From assembly GCF_005435165.1 (NCBI RefSeq), contig NZ_SGUC01000007.1, positions 1-64,000 of the forward strand: a stretch of DNA of 64,000 bases. Direction: 5' to 3'. Origin of the DNA: Halorubrum sp. GN11_10-6_MGM (GTDB taxonomy: Archaea; Halobacteriota; Halobacteria; Halobacteriales; Haloferacaceae). Below the pieces are notes generated by a model. That model was given only the letters and a program-made list of their open reading frames with translations, was not told the DNA's origin and ran no database searches. Positions 18,475-27,192 of this stretch are shown here, one piece after another. The stretch's first letter is position 1. Each line of letters opens with the position of its first letter. A program made the position numbers and the translations under genes.

Positions 18475-18543
18475 CCCGCTCGCGGAGTCGCGATCCGGGA
18501 ACCGCCGACAGGAATTATGTGTCTCTCCCGGCTACCTCCGCGT

Positions 18544-18966
18544 ATGAGCTACCTCGTTGCGACCGACGGCTCGACGGAGGGGGACGAGGCGGTCCGGTAC
18601 GCGGCGCAGCAGGCGGTCGCGTTCTACGAGACGCTGGAGATCGCCCATGTGCTGACGCCGGACTCGGAACTCGTCGACGGGACGATCATCCTCCCGGGCG
18701 AGGAGGCCGCCGTGGAGGCCGGACAGGGCGTCCTAGACAGCGCCCGACAAATCGCCGAGGAGACGGTCGACGAGCCGATCACCGTCGAGACGCAGCTTCT
18801 CACTGGCCGGCCGGCCGACGCCATCACCGAGTACGCTGCCGAGGCGTCGGTCGACGCGATCTACGTCGGCCACCGCGGGCTCTCCGAGGAGCGCGAGCAG
18901 GTCGTCGGCAGCGTCGCGAAGAGCGTCGTCGACAAGGCGAACGTGCCCGTGACGGTGATTCGGTAG
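18544..18966 (+). CDS. Universal stress protein, UspA family
   Basis: The 140-residue alpha/beta protein starts MSYLVATDGSTEGDEAV. It ends with the ATP-site pattern GHRGLSEEREQVVGSVAKSV (Gx2Gx9G-S/T type) and VPVTVIR. It is likely an ATP-binding stress protein. The ATG at 18544 is supported by the strand MSYLVATDGS and by a TATA-like GAATTATGTG about 25 nt upstream. This is one of four Usp genes in the window. Confidence 0.92.
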   Translation: MSYLVATDGSTEGDEAVRYAAQQAVAFYETLEIAHVLTPDSELVDGTIILPGEEAAVEAGQGVLDSARQIAEETVDEPITVETQLLTGRPADAITEYAAEASVDAIYVGHRGLSEEREQVVGSVAKSVVDKANVPVTVIR

Positions 18967-19105
18967 GTGTCAGACAGAGAAAACGACAAAACGACCTCAA
19001 CGCGGCCGTTTTCTACGATTTCCCCCGGCGATCCGGCTGTCACAGGCGCCGGAAAGAACCGCCATTATCGGGCGTTCAAAGCGTCGTTGGGACGTACCGC
19101 GGGTG

Positions 19106-19978
19106 ATGTCCGAAGACGTACTCGTCACCGCCGACTGGGTGGAATCGAACCTCGACGCGTTCCAGGACGACGACTCGGACCTCCGGCTCGTCGAGATCAA
19201 CAACCCGACCGTCACCGACGAGTCGGAGTACACGCCGTACGAAGAGGGGCACATCCCCGGCGCCCTGAACTTCGAGTGGGACGAGGTCTTCACCGACGAG
19301 ACGGAGCGCGACATCGTCTCGAAGGTGGACTTCGCGGCCCGAAACGGCGAGGGCGGTATCGACGCCGACACGACCGTCGTCGTGTACGGCGGCGGCCGCG
19401 TCCCGAACTGGTTCGCGCTGTTCGGCTACTGGATCTACAAGTACTACGGTCACGACGACGTCCGCGTGATCGACGGCGGGAAGGGGTACTGGGTCGAAAA
19501 CGACTACCCGCTCTCGACCGAGGAGCCAGACTTCACGCCCCGCGAGTACGAGGCCCGCGGCCCCTTCGAGAGCGTCCGCGCCTACAAGGACGACATCGAC
19601 AAGGCGATCGAGGAGGGGATCCCGATGGTCGACGTTCGCTCCCCCGAGGAGTTCTCCGGCGAGGTCATCGCCCCCGAGGGACTCAACGAGACGGCCCAGC
19701 GCGGCGGCCACATCCCCGGCGCGAGCAACGTCCCGATCGGCACCACGCTGAACGACGACGGCACGTTCAAGAGCGCCGACGAGCTCCGCGAACTGTACAG
19801 CGACGCCGGCGTCGACGGCGACGAGTCGACGATCACCTACTGCCGCGTCGGCGAGCGCTCGTCGATCGAGTGGTTCCTCCTGCACGAGCTGCTCGGCTAC
19901 GACGACGTCCGGAACTACGACGGCTCGTGGACCGAGTGGGGGAACCTCGTCGGCGCGCCGATCGAGACGGGCGAGTAA
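19106..19978 (+). CDS. Sulfurtransferase with two rhodanese domains
   Basis: The 290-residue protein transfers sulfane sulfur, probably thiosulfate or 3-mercaptopyruvate to cyanide or a thiol acceptor. The N-terminal rhodanese domain is inactive-looking (GHIPGALNFEWDE, VVVYGGG without Cys). The C-terminal domain has GHIPGASNVP and the active-site loop TYCRVGERSS, with the catalytic Cys in CRVGERS. I start at the ATG at 19106, since a GTG lies one codon before. It follows a Usp gene on the same strand. Confidence 0.92.
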   Translation: MSEDVLVTADWVESNLDAFQDDDSDLRLVEINNPTVTDESEYTPYEEGHIPGALNFEWDEVFTDETERDIVSKVDFAARNGEGGIDADTTVVVYGGGRVPNWFALFGYWIYKYYGHDDVRVIDGGKGYWVENDYPLSTEEPDFTPREYEARGPFESVRAYKDDIDKAIEEGIPMVDVRSPEEFSGEVIAPEGLNETAQRGGHIPGASNVPIGTTLNDDGTFKSADELRELYSDAGVDGDESTITYCRVGERSSIEWFLLHELLGYDDVRNYDGSWTEWGNLVGAPIETGE

Positions 19979-19980
19979 GG

Positions 19981-20015
19981 GCGGTTCGAGGCCGCTGAGC
20001 GCAGCAGCGTTTTTT
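19981..20015 (+). terminator. Possible T-tract terminator after the sulfurtransferase gene
   Basis: A short stem GCGG/CCGC near 19981-19995 is followed by six T at 20010-20015, just after the sulfurtransferase stop and before the broken gene on the other strand. T-tracts end transcription in archaea. The hairpin is weak. Confidence 0.4.
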
Positions 20016-20047
20016 GACACGCGACTCGTTTGGGCGCCGTCTACCGA

Positions 20048-20471
20048 CTACCGTCGCTCCCACAGCGTCTCGATACGGTCCTCCACGCGGTCGAACGCGA
20101 GGCGGACCACGTCTCAGTGGTCCGACGGCCGCTCGGCGTCCTCCGCGTCGGAGCGGTCGGCTGCCGGCGGCGGGTGGAAGTGTTCCCGCGAGTTGTGCGC
20201 GGTCGGGTGCCGATCCCGTCGACACTTCCACGCGGTATCACCGTGGTCCTCTTGGTAGCGAACGGCGAATCGTCGTTGCGGTACCAGCGAATCTCGAAGC
20301 GAGCGGCCACGGGTAGTACTCCCGAGACAACTCGACGCGCAGGTGTGCGTTCCCCGATTCGACCACCTCCGCCGACTCGACGGTGCGACTCCCGGAGCAT
20401 CGAGCCCCTATCCGCCCCAACACTGACCGGTCTGTGGGTGCCGGACTCGCGCCGTCGTCTCTCGGCGCCAT
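20048..20471 (-). pseudogene. Broken haloarchaeal gene with an HFHPPP motif (TumE-like?)
   Basis: The minus strand holds one coherent protein spread over three frames. Frame 1 starts at the ATG at 20471 and gives ESGNAHLRVELSREYY. A shift near 20300-20312 leads to RFEIRWYRNDDSPFA. A second shift near 20249-20256 leads to EDHGDTAWKCRRDRHPTAHN and then REHFHPPP. An in-frame TGA at 20114-20116 interrupts this last frame, which continues DVVRLAFDRVEDRIETLWER to a TAG at 20048. The His-rich HNSREHFHPPP core and the ending are reminiscent of small haloarchaeal proteins annotated as toxin-like (TumE type). That family link is uncertain. Three lesions make this a true pseudogene rather than an error. 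Confidence 0.75.
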
Positions 20472-20573
20472 CGTCAGCCGTGTGACGACGCCGCGGAGCC
20501 GGCGGCCTTTCTCCGAGCGCGCTCGTGAAGGAGATCGAATACGTTACGCCGTTGTGTCGCGAGACGAGCTACC

Positions 20574-21686
20574 ATGTCGCTCGCCCTCCAGTTCGGAACC
20601 GCACTCGGACTTCTCGTCGCGGCGCTGCCGACATACTGGGTCGCCGCCCGGCTCGCCCTCCGTACTTCAGCGCCGACCGTCTGGCTCCGCCGCCTGCTCG
20701 TCTCCCTCCTCCCCGTCGCCGGGGTCGCGTACCTCCTGTTCGGACTCGCCGGCGTCGGTTCGACCGCGCGACGGGCCCTCGCGGCGCCGCTCCTCGGCTC
20801 GTCGCCGCCGGCGGTGACGTCGGTCGCGGGCGACCTCGCGGCGCAGTTCGCGCTGTTCCTCTCGGCGGGGTGCGTGACGCTCGCCGCCTACGCGGTCACG
20901 GTCCCCGCGATCCGCGAGGCGCGGGACGTCGAGCTGTCGACGGCGACCGCCGTTCGCAGAGTCGCCCGGTTCGCGCTCGTCCTCGCGGTCATGCTGACGG
21001 CCGTGTTCGTCCCGTTCGAGCGGCTCGTACGAGGCGAGGACCTCGCGGCGGCGCCGGTGGCCGTCGTCCTGCTCGTGGCCGTCTTCTCGGTCGCGACGCC
21101 GGTCCTCATCCGCGTCGCCCGGTCGCATCGCGCACCCACCGCGGCGGAACGCGAGCGCCTCGAATCCCTCGGTGAACGCGTCGGTCTCGCCGCGGCCGAC
21201 GTTCGCGTGCTGACCGACGCCGACGAGACCATCGAGATCCGGCTGCGCGGACTCCCGATGCGGCGGACCCTCTACGTCTCGACGTTCGCGCTCCGGCGGC
21301 TCGACGACGACGCGCTGGGCGCGCTCCTGGCCGTCAACGTCGGTATCGTCGCTCACCACTACCGGGCGGTCAAGCGCGGTCCGCTCTTCGGACTCGTCGT
21401 CCTCGGTACCGCGGCGCTCGCGTCGGATTCGACACTCGCGATCGGCGCGGTGCTCGCCCTCGCGCTGGCGGGTTGGCTGCCGACACTCTGGCTCGCGCGT
21501 CGGGCGATCCGGCGCGCGGACGACCACGCCGCCGAGCGGCTCGGCCCGGGTGCCGTCGCGGACGCGCTCGAACGCGTCGCGGCCGAGCAGAACCTCGACG
21601 TCCCGACCGGTGGACCCGGAACGGTCCTCAAGAGTCGGCCGCCGCTCGGGGAGAGAATCGACCGGTTGCGGGACCGCTCCGACTGA
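20574..21686 (+). CDS. M48 (HtpX/Ste24)-like membrane protein lacking the zinc motif
   Basis: The 370-residue protein has several helices (about 1-25, 40-65, 82-110, 128-150, 160-182) and then a soluble section laid out as in M48 peptidases: LTDADETIEIRLRGLPMRRT, LYVSTFALRRLDDDALGALL. Where HExxH is expected (about residues 250-262) it reads VNVGIVAHHYR, so the catalytic Glu and first His are missing. The pair of helices that follows is typical. It is probably not an active protease. It could be a regulatory pseudoenzyme. It lies 102 bp downstream of the pseudogene start, on the other strand. Confidence 0.65.
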   Translation: MSLALQFGTALGLLVAALPTYWVAARLALRTSAPTVWLRRLLVSLLPVAGVAYLLFGLAGVGSTARRALAAPLLGSSPPAVTSVAGDLAAQFALFLSAGCVTLAAYAVTVPAIREARDVELSTATAVRRVARFALVLAVMLTAVFVPFERLVRGEDLAAAPVAVVLLVAVFSVATPVLIRVARSHRAPTAAERERLESLGERVGLAAADVRVLTDADETIEIRLRGLPMRRTLYVSTFALRRLDDDALGALLAVNVGIVAHHYRAVKRGPLFGLVVLGTAALASDSTLAIGAVLALALAGWLPTLWLARRAIRRADDHAAERLGPGAVADALERVAAEQNLDVPTGGPGTVLKSRPPLGERIDRLRDRSD

Positions 21687-21779
21687 TCGCCCGAATGGCC
21701 CCCGGGACCGTCCCCGGCTCGGCCGCCGAGTTCGGTGGCCGACAGAGCCTTGCCGCGACGCGCCGAACGGGAAACTGAG

Positions 21780-23477
21780 ATGGCGTCGGCCGACCCGGAC
21801 GCGCTCTCGACCGCGCCGAGCGCCGAGGCGGTCCGCGGGCTGGACGACGGGAGCCGACCGACGGGAACCGTCGTCTGGCACCGCGCCGACCTGCGGATCG
21901 CGGACAACCCCGCGGTCGCGGCGGCCGCGAGCGAGGCCGACCGGATCCTCCCGATTTTCGTCTTCGACCCGGGCTTCTACGGCGAGCGCGGCGCGGCCTG
22001 CGACGCGCGGATCGAATTCCTCCACGACTGCCTGCGCGACCTCGACCGCCAGTACCGCGACGTCGGCGGCGCGGGGCTGACGTTCGCCCACGGCGACCCC
22101 ATCGACGTGCTGGAGCGGTTCGTCGACGCCGGCTGGGACGTCGTCGCGAGCGCGACGGCGACCGGTCGGTACGGGCGCCGTCGGGACGAGCGCGCCCGCG
22201 AGCGGTTGGGCGTCGAATTCGTCGCGGGCGACGGCCTCGTCCGCGACGCCGACCGCCCGCGCGAGGACTGGAGCGACCGCGTCGAGTCGTGGCTCGCCGC
22301 CGACCCGTTCGACTGGGACCCGCGGTCGGTCGCGGTCGAGCGCGTCGAGACCGGGGTCACGCCCGAGGGGATCGCCGACGCGTACGACGTTGAGCCGACG
22401 AAGACCCGCGTCCCGACCGGGGGACGCGAGGCGGCCCGCGAACGGCTCCGAGCGTTCACCGAGCGTATCGCCGACTACCCCGGCTCCATCTCCTCGCCGG
22501 TCGACGCCCGTGACGGGACGAGCGGGCTCTCGCCGTACCTGCGGTTCGGCTGCCTCTCGGTGCGCGAGGTCCACCGGCAGGTCGACGAGCGCGCCCCGGC
22601 CGGCCGCGGGAAGTCGATGTTCGTCTCGCGGCTGTTCTGGAACCGCCACTACGCGCAGAAGCTGCTCGACTGGCCGGGGTGGCTCGACCGGGCGGTGAAC
22701 CCCGTCTACGAGGGGTTCAACCGCGACCGTCACGACCCCGATCTCGTCGCGGCGTGGAAGGACGGCGAGACCGGCTTCCCGATGGTCGACGCGAGCATGC
22801 GCTGCCTCCGCGAGACGGGGTGGCTCAACTTCCGGATGCGGGCGCTCTGCGCGAGTTTCTTCTTCCACGTCCTCCAGCAGCCGTGGCGGATCGGCGCCGA
22901 TCACTTCTACGAACACCTGATCGACGGCGACCCCGCGATCAACTACACGCAGTGGCAGTCGCAGTGCGGGCTGGTCGGCCGCCCCGGACTGCGATTGTAC
23001 AATCCCCGCAAGCAGGTCAGGGATCAGGACCCGGACGGGGAGTTCGTCACGCGGTGGGTGCCGGAGCTCGACCCGATCCCCGCCGCGCACCTCGACGCGC
23101 CCGAGAAGGCGCCGCTCGCGGTCCAACGCGAGGTCGGCGTCCGGATCGGCGAGGAGTACCCGTATCCGGTCGTCGACTACGAGGCGGCCCGCAGCGAGTT
23201 CCGGGAGCGGTACGGCGCGGTCCACGGCGCGGCCGCGGCTCGTCTCGGCGACGAGGCGATCGCGCGCCGGGCGTCGCTGTCCGGCGGTGTCGGCAGCGCA
23301 CGGTCGATCGCCGCCGACCACGGCGACTCCGAAGCGGCGCGCGGGACGGCGACGGCGGGTCCCCGCAGACCGACCTCGACGAGTTCGGGTGACTCGGCGG
23401 CCCGGGTCGCCCCGCCTCGGGCCGTCGCCGCCGCGTGGAAAGCTTCATACGTTAGTGTGCCGTATTGTGAATTATGA
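21780..23477 (+). CDS. phr: Deoxyribodipyrimidine photolyase / cryptochrome family
   Basis: The 565-residue flavoprotein repairs UV-induced pyrimidine dimers with blue light. The N-terminal alpha/beta domain (VVWHRADLRIADNPAV) binds the antenna cofactor. The C-terminal helical FAD domain has LSPYLRFGCLSVREV, SRLFWNRHYAQKLLDWPGW, GFPMVDASMRCLRETGWLNF, NYTQWQSQCG and LYNPRKQVRDQDPDG. These are all classic FAD- and substrate-binding blocks. A low-complexity tail of about 60 residues extends past the fold. I start at the ATG at 21780 (MASADPD). Its stop overlaps the next gene by 4 bp. Confidence 0.93.
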   Translation: MASADPDALSTAPSAEAVRGLDDGSRPTGTVVWHRADLRIADNPAVAAAASEADRILPIFVFDPGFYGERGAACDARIEFLHDCLRDLDRQYRDVGGAGLTFAHGDPIDVLERFVDAGWDVVASATATGRYGRRRDERARERLGVEFVAGDGLVRDADRPREDWSDRVESWLAADPFDWDPRSVAVERVETGVTPEGIADAYDVEPTKTRVPTGGREAARERLRAFTERIADYPGSISSPVDARDGTSGLSPYLRFGCLSVREVHRQVDERAPAGRGKSMFVSRLFWNRHYAQKLLDWPGWLDRAVNPVYEGFNRDRHDPDLVAAWKDGETGFPMVDASMRCLRETGWLNFRMRALCASFFFHVLQQPWRIGADHFYEHLIDGDPAINYTQWQSQCGLVGRPGLRLYNPRKQVRDQDPDGEFVTRWVPELDPIPAAHLDAPEKAPLAVQREVGVRIGEEYPYPVVDYEAARSEFRERYGAVHGAAAARLGDEAIARRASLSGGVGSARSIAADHGDSEAARGTATAGPRRPTSTSSGDSAARVAPPRAVAAAWKASYVSVPYCEL

Positions 23478-23707
23478 ACCAGAACATCGGTGCGACGGAC
23501 AAGCGCGTCAGGACGGTCGTCGGCGCGGTCGCCGGCCTCGCGTCGATAGCGACGCTCGCGGGCGCAGTTCCGCTTCCGGTCCTCGCGGCGCCGGTGCTGG
23601 GCGTCGTCGCGCTCGCGATGCTCGCGACCGCCGCGACCGGCACCTGCGGCCTGTACAGCCTGCTCGGCGTCGACACCTGTCCCGCCGACGCCGGCGGGTC
23701 GCGGTGA
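23474..23707 (+). CDS. DUF2892 (YgaP-like) membrane protein
   Basis: The 77-residue protein begins MNQNIGATDKRVRTVVG, the DUF2892 signature, followed by two hydrophobic helices (about 14-32 and 36-56) and the motif GTCGLYSLLGVDTC. DUF2892 domains often accompany rhodaneses or form small membrane proteins. It starts within the photolyase stop (ATGA), so translation is probably coupled. Confidence 0.88.
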   Translation: MNQNIGATDKRVRTVVGAVAGLASIATLAGAVPLPVLAAPVLGVVALAMLATAATGTCGLYSLLGVDTCPADAGGSR

Positions 23708-23903
23708 GCGATCGACTGTAATCCGAATTCTAGTCCCAGAGAACTTCTGAACGTGTTTTACGCCCGAACGGACGGCAGCCTCAAGTGTCCGGAATGCCTA
23801 CCGTTCACATGCTCGACAGCGACCCGAGACGACGGCATCTCGCGGTGAACTCTCGCTCGGATCGGCGGGGCTCCCGCTCGGGTTGGACAGAGGTGATCGC
23901 GGC

Positions 23904-25124
23904 GTGAACGAGGACCCGACCGTCCTCGTTATCGGCGGCGGCGCGACGGGGACGGGTATCGCTCGCGACCTCGTCGCCCGCGGCGTCGACGCGACGCTCG
24001 TCGACCGCGGCGGCCTCGGGAGCGGCACGTCTGGACGCTCGCACGGCCTCCTCCACAGCGGCGCCCGGTACGCAGAGGCCGACGCAGAAGGGGCGCGCGA
24101 GTGTATCGAGGAGAACCGGACGCTCCGGGAGATCGCCGGGGGCTGTATCCGTGAGACCGACGGGCTGTTCGTCCGACTCGCGGGCGACGACCCCGACTAT
24201 TTCGAAGAGAAGATCGCGGCCTCCGAGGCCGTCGGGATTCCGACCGACCGACTCGAAAGCGACGAGGTCCGTGAGGCGGTTCCGGGGCTCGCGACCGGAG
24301 TCGAGGAGGCGTTTCGGGTTCCCGACGGCGTCGTCTACCCCTCGCGGCTGGTCGCCGCGAACGCCGCCGACGCCGAGCGGCGCGGAGCGAGCGTCTATCC
24401 TCACGCGCCTGTCGAGGACGTGACGGTCCGCGGCGGCGCGGTCGACTCGGTTCGAGTCGGCGGCGACGTGAACGCGACGCTCTCGCCCGAAGTCGTCGTC
24501 AACGCGACCGGCGCGTGGGCCGACCGGATCGCCGGGATGGCGGGCGTCGAGGTCGGGATGGCGCCGAGCCGCGGCGTCATGGTCTCCGTGGAATACGAGG
24601 GGCTCGGTCCGGCGCTGAACCGGTGCCGAGACCCCGACGACGGCGACATCGTCGTGCCCCACGACGGCGAGGTGGTGCTGGGAACCACGAGCGTTCCCGT
24701 CTCCGACCCCGACGACTACGAGACGGCCGACTGGGAGGTCGAGCGCTCGGTCGAGGAGTGCGCCGCGATGCTGCCCGCCGTCGCCGACGCGCCGACCGTA
24801 CGGACGTGGTGGGGCGTTCGCCCCCTCTACGCCCCCGATGAGGACGGGCAGGACCGCCGGGGGATCTCGCGCGGCTTCACGCTGCTCGATCACGAGCGCG
24901 ACGGCGTCGAGGGGTTCTACAGCGTCGTCGGCGGGAAGCTGACGACCTACCGGCGGATGGCGGAGGTGACGGCCGACCGGGTCTGCGACCGGCTCGGGGT
25001 AGACGCGCCCTGCGTAACCGCGACGGAGCCGCTCGCGCACGCCGACGACCCGGAGCGGCTGGACGAGTTGGTCGCCGAGTACGGCGGCGCGAACCCGACC
25101 GACGCCGACGTGGTCGGTACGTGA
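23904..25124 (+). CDS. GlpA-like FAD-dependent glycerol-3-phosphate dehydrogenase, short form
   Basis: The 406-residue flavoprotein has the N-terminal FAD motif VLVIGGGATGTGIARDL and family blocks GTSGRSHGLLHSGARYA, EVVVNATGAWADRIA and VVGGKLTTYRRMAE. It probably oxidises glycerol 3-phosphate or a similar hydroxy acid and passes electrons to a quinone. It ends right after the catalytic domain, lacking the C-terminal [2Fe-2S]/BFD-like part of GlpA (542 residues in E. coli). No glpB, glpC or glpK is adjacent. The start is a GTG at 23904. The strong Shine-Dalgarno sequence GAGGTGATC lies 5 nt before it. Confidence 0.75.
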   Translation: MNEDPTVLVIGGGATGTGIARDLVARGVDATLVDRGGLGSGTSGRSHGLLHSGARYAEADAEGARECIEENRTLREIAGGCIRETDGLFVRLAGDDPDYFEEKIAASEAVGIPTDRLESDEVREAVPGLATGVEEAFRVPDGVVYPSRLVAANAADAERRGASVYPHAPVEDVTVRGGAVDSVRVGGDVNATLSPEVVVNATGAWADRIAGMAGVEVGMAPSRGVMVSVEYEGLGPALNRCRDPDDGDIVVPHDGEVVLGTTSVPVSDPDDYETADWEVERSVEECAAMLPAVADAPTVRTWWGVRPLYAPDEDGQDRRGISRGFTLLDHERDGVEGFYSVVGGKLTTYRRMAEVTADRVCDRLGVDAPCVTATEPLAHADDPERLDELVAEYGGANPTDADVVGT

Positions 25125-25200
25125 ACCGCTTCTGAGCGCTCGATCCCCGACGCGGCGTCTCCGCACCCACACTCAAGTCGACTTGGAGAGAAAGGGGCGT

Positions 25201-26523
25201 ATGGACGCCGCCAACTTTCTCTTCGTCTCCGCCGACGCCGCGCTGATCACCGATCTGGCGTGGCAGGTCGGGCGCGAGGGCCACGACGTGAGGTACTACA
25301 TCGAGGCCGAAAGCGACCGAGAGATCGGCGACGGGTTCGTTCCCAAGACCGACGACTGGCGCGGCGAGGTCGACTGGGCCGACGTCATCATTTTCGACGA
25401 CATCTGGGTCGGGTCGGACGTGGGAACCGGCGAACTCGCACAGCAGCTCCGCGAAGAAGGCAAGGCGGTCATCGGCGGGACGCCGAACACCGACCGCCTC
25501 GAAGAGGATCGGGCGTACGCGATGGAGATCCTCGAAGACCACGGCGTCAACACCGTAGAACACCACGTCTTCGATAGTTTCGACGCGGGGATACAGCACG
25601 TCCAAGAGAACCCTGCTCCGTACGTGATCAAACCACTCGGCGAAGTCCAGAACGTCAAGCGCTTACTGTACGTCGGCAACGAGGACGACGGGAGCGACGT
25701 CGTAGACGTGTTGAAGGCGTACAAGAAGGCGTGGGGGCACCGGATGAAGGGGTTCCAGCTCCAGCGGAAGGTCGACGGCGTCGAGGTCGCTGTCTGCGGG
25801 TTCTTCAACGGAAGCGAGTTCATCGACCAAGTCAATTTCAATTTTGAGCACAAGAAACTGTTCCCGGGGAACATCGGTCCATCGACCGGCGAGATGGGGA
25901 CTTCGATGTTCTGGGCGGGCCAGAACAAACTCTTCGAAGAAACCTTCGGGAAAATCGAAGGCTGGCTCGCCGACGAGGGGTACGTCGGGAGTATCGATAT
26001 CAACTGTATCGTCAACGAGAACGGGATCTACCCGCTGGAGTTCACGCCACGTTTCGGCTACCCGACCATTGCGCTTCAAGAAGAATCGATCGAGTCGTCC
26101 ACCGGGGAATTCTTCTACGACCTCGCGCACGGCAACGAGCCAGCGGTAGACGTTCACAACGGGTACCAAATCGCCGTCAGAGTCGTCCTCCCGCCGTTCC
26201 CGTTCGACGACGAGAAGACGTACGACGAGAACTCGCGGAACGCGGCCGTGGTGTTTGAAACGGAGAGCCGCGAAGGCATTCATCTCGAAGACGCGAAAAA
26301 GGTTGAGGGGCAGTGGCGCGTCGCCGGCGAGAGCGGGATGCCCATCGTCGTGACCGGAAAAGGGGAGACGATGGGGGCAGCACGAGAGCAAGCCTACGAC
26401 CGGATCGACGACATCGTCATGCCGAACATGTACTACCGCGACGACATCGGCGAGCGCTGGATCGACGGCGACGGCGACCGGCTTCAGGCGTGGGGCTACC
26501 TCGGGCCGTACGCCGGACCCTGA
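25201..26523 (+). CDS. PurD-like ATP-grasp ligase
   Basis: The 440-residue protein resembles phosphoribosylamine-glycine ligase in its ATP-grasp region: GEVQNVKRLLYVG, a large central beta-rich section, DINCIVNENGIYPLEFTPRFGYP (metal/ATP carboxylates) and a C-terminal domain with RDDIGERWIDGDG. The N-terminal motif of canonical PurD (GGREHA) is absent, replaced by FLFVSADAALITDLAWQVG. It is probably a paralogue making an amide or peptide bond on another substrate. Codons and base composition look less GC-rich than those of neighbours. A main purD is expected elsewhere in the genome. Confidence 0.75.
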   Translation: MDAANFLFVSADAALITDLAWQVGREGHDVRYYIEAESDREIGDGFVPKTDDWRGEVDWADVIIFDDIWVGSDVGTGELAQQLREEGKAVIGGTPNTDRLEEDRAYAMEILEDHGVNTVEHHVFDSFDAGIQHVQENPAPYVIKPLGEVQNVKRLLYVGNEDDGSDVVDVLKAYKKAWGHRMKGFQLQRKVDGVEVAVCGFFNGSEFIDQVNFNFEHKKLFPGNIGPSTGEMGTSMFWAGQNKLFEETFGKIEGWLADEGYVGSIDINCIVNENGIYPLEFTPRFGYPTIALQEESIESSTGEFFYDLAHGNEPAVDVHNGYQIAVRVVLPPFPFDDEKTYDENSRNAAVVFETESREGIHLEDAKKVEGQWRVAGESGMPIVVTGKGETMGAAREQAYDRIDDIVMPNMYYRDDIGERWIDGDGDRLQAWGYLGPYAGP

Positions 26524-26622
26524 GCGCCGGTCCGGAAACCGGCCCCCGGCTCGGGTTCGACCCGGGCGGCGCCGAGCGGCCGCCTCCACGACTTTTTAAC
26601 GGTCCGGCCCACTACTCGGGGT

Positions 26623-27183
26623 ATGCCGAAGTATTCGACCGGCGGCGGCGGCGGCGGCGACGACGGCGACGCGTGCGAGCTCTGTGGCCGCGAGACCACG
26701 GACCTCCGGAAGGCGACGGTCGCCGGCGCGAAGCTGCTCGTGTGTTCGAACTGCCGCCCCCACGACGACGCCGGCAACGCCCCGAGCGATCGGGGCGGCC
26801 CGAGCGGGCGCGGCGGGAGCTCCGGCGGCAGTTCGAGCGGCGCCGGCGCCAACTCGGGGGCGACCGAGAGCCGGAAGAAGGAGCTCGCCCGGAAGCAGGC
26901 GAAGATGTACGACTCCGCGACCGGCGACTCGAAGCGGTGGGAGGAGGAGGGGACGAGCTACGAGTCCGACCGGCTCCCGTACCTCGTCTCCGGCTACGGT
27001 GACGTCGTCACCGAGGCGCGGCAGGACGCCGGGCTGACGGTCGAGGAGGTCGCGGCCGAACTGGAACTCGACGAGGACGACCTCCTCGCCGTCGAGGACG
27101 GGCGGGCGGCGACTGCGAACGTCGGCGGATCGGTCGTGCGCGCGCTCGAAGAGCGGTTCGGGATCGACGTCGTCGACGAGTGA
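26623..27183 (+). CDS. MBF1-type HTH protein with N-terminal zinc ribbon
   Basis: The 186-residue protein resembles archaeal multiprotein bridging factor 1. An N-terminal zinc ribbon uses CELC (about residues 18-21) and CSNC (about 43-46). A Gly/Ser-rich linker follows, then a conserved basic region ESRKKELARKQAKMYDS. A Cro/CI-type helix-turn-helix comes last (ARQDAGLTVEEVAAELELDEDDLLAVEDGR, read in two parts). It probably acts with the basal transcription or translation machinery. It is followed 9 bp later by the halocyanin gene. Confidence 0.82.
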   Translation: MPKYSTGGGGGGDDGDACELCGRETTDLRKATVAGAKLLVCSNCRPHDDAGNAPSDRGGPSGRGGSSGGSSSGAGANSGATESRKKELARKQAKMYDSATGDSKRWEEEGTSYESDRLPYLVSGYGDVVTEARQDAGLTVEEVAAELELDEDDLLAVEDGRAATANVGGSVVRALEERFGIDVVDE

Positions 27184-27192
27184 CCACGGCCG

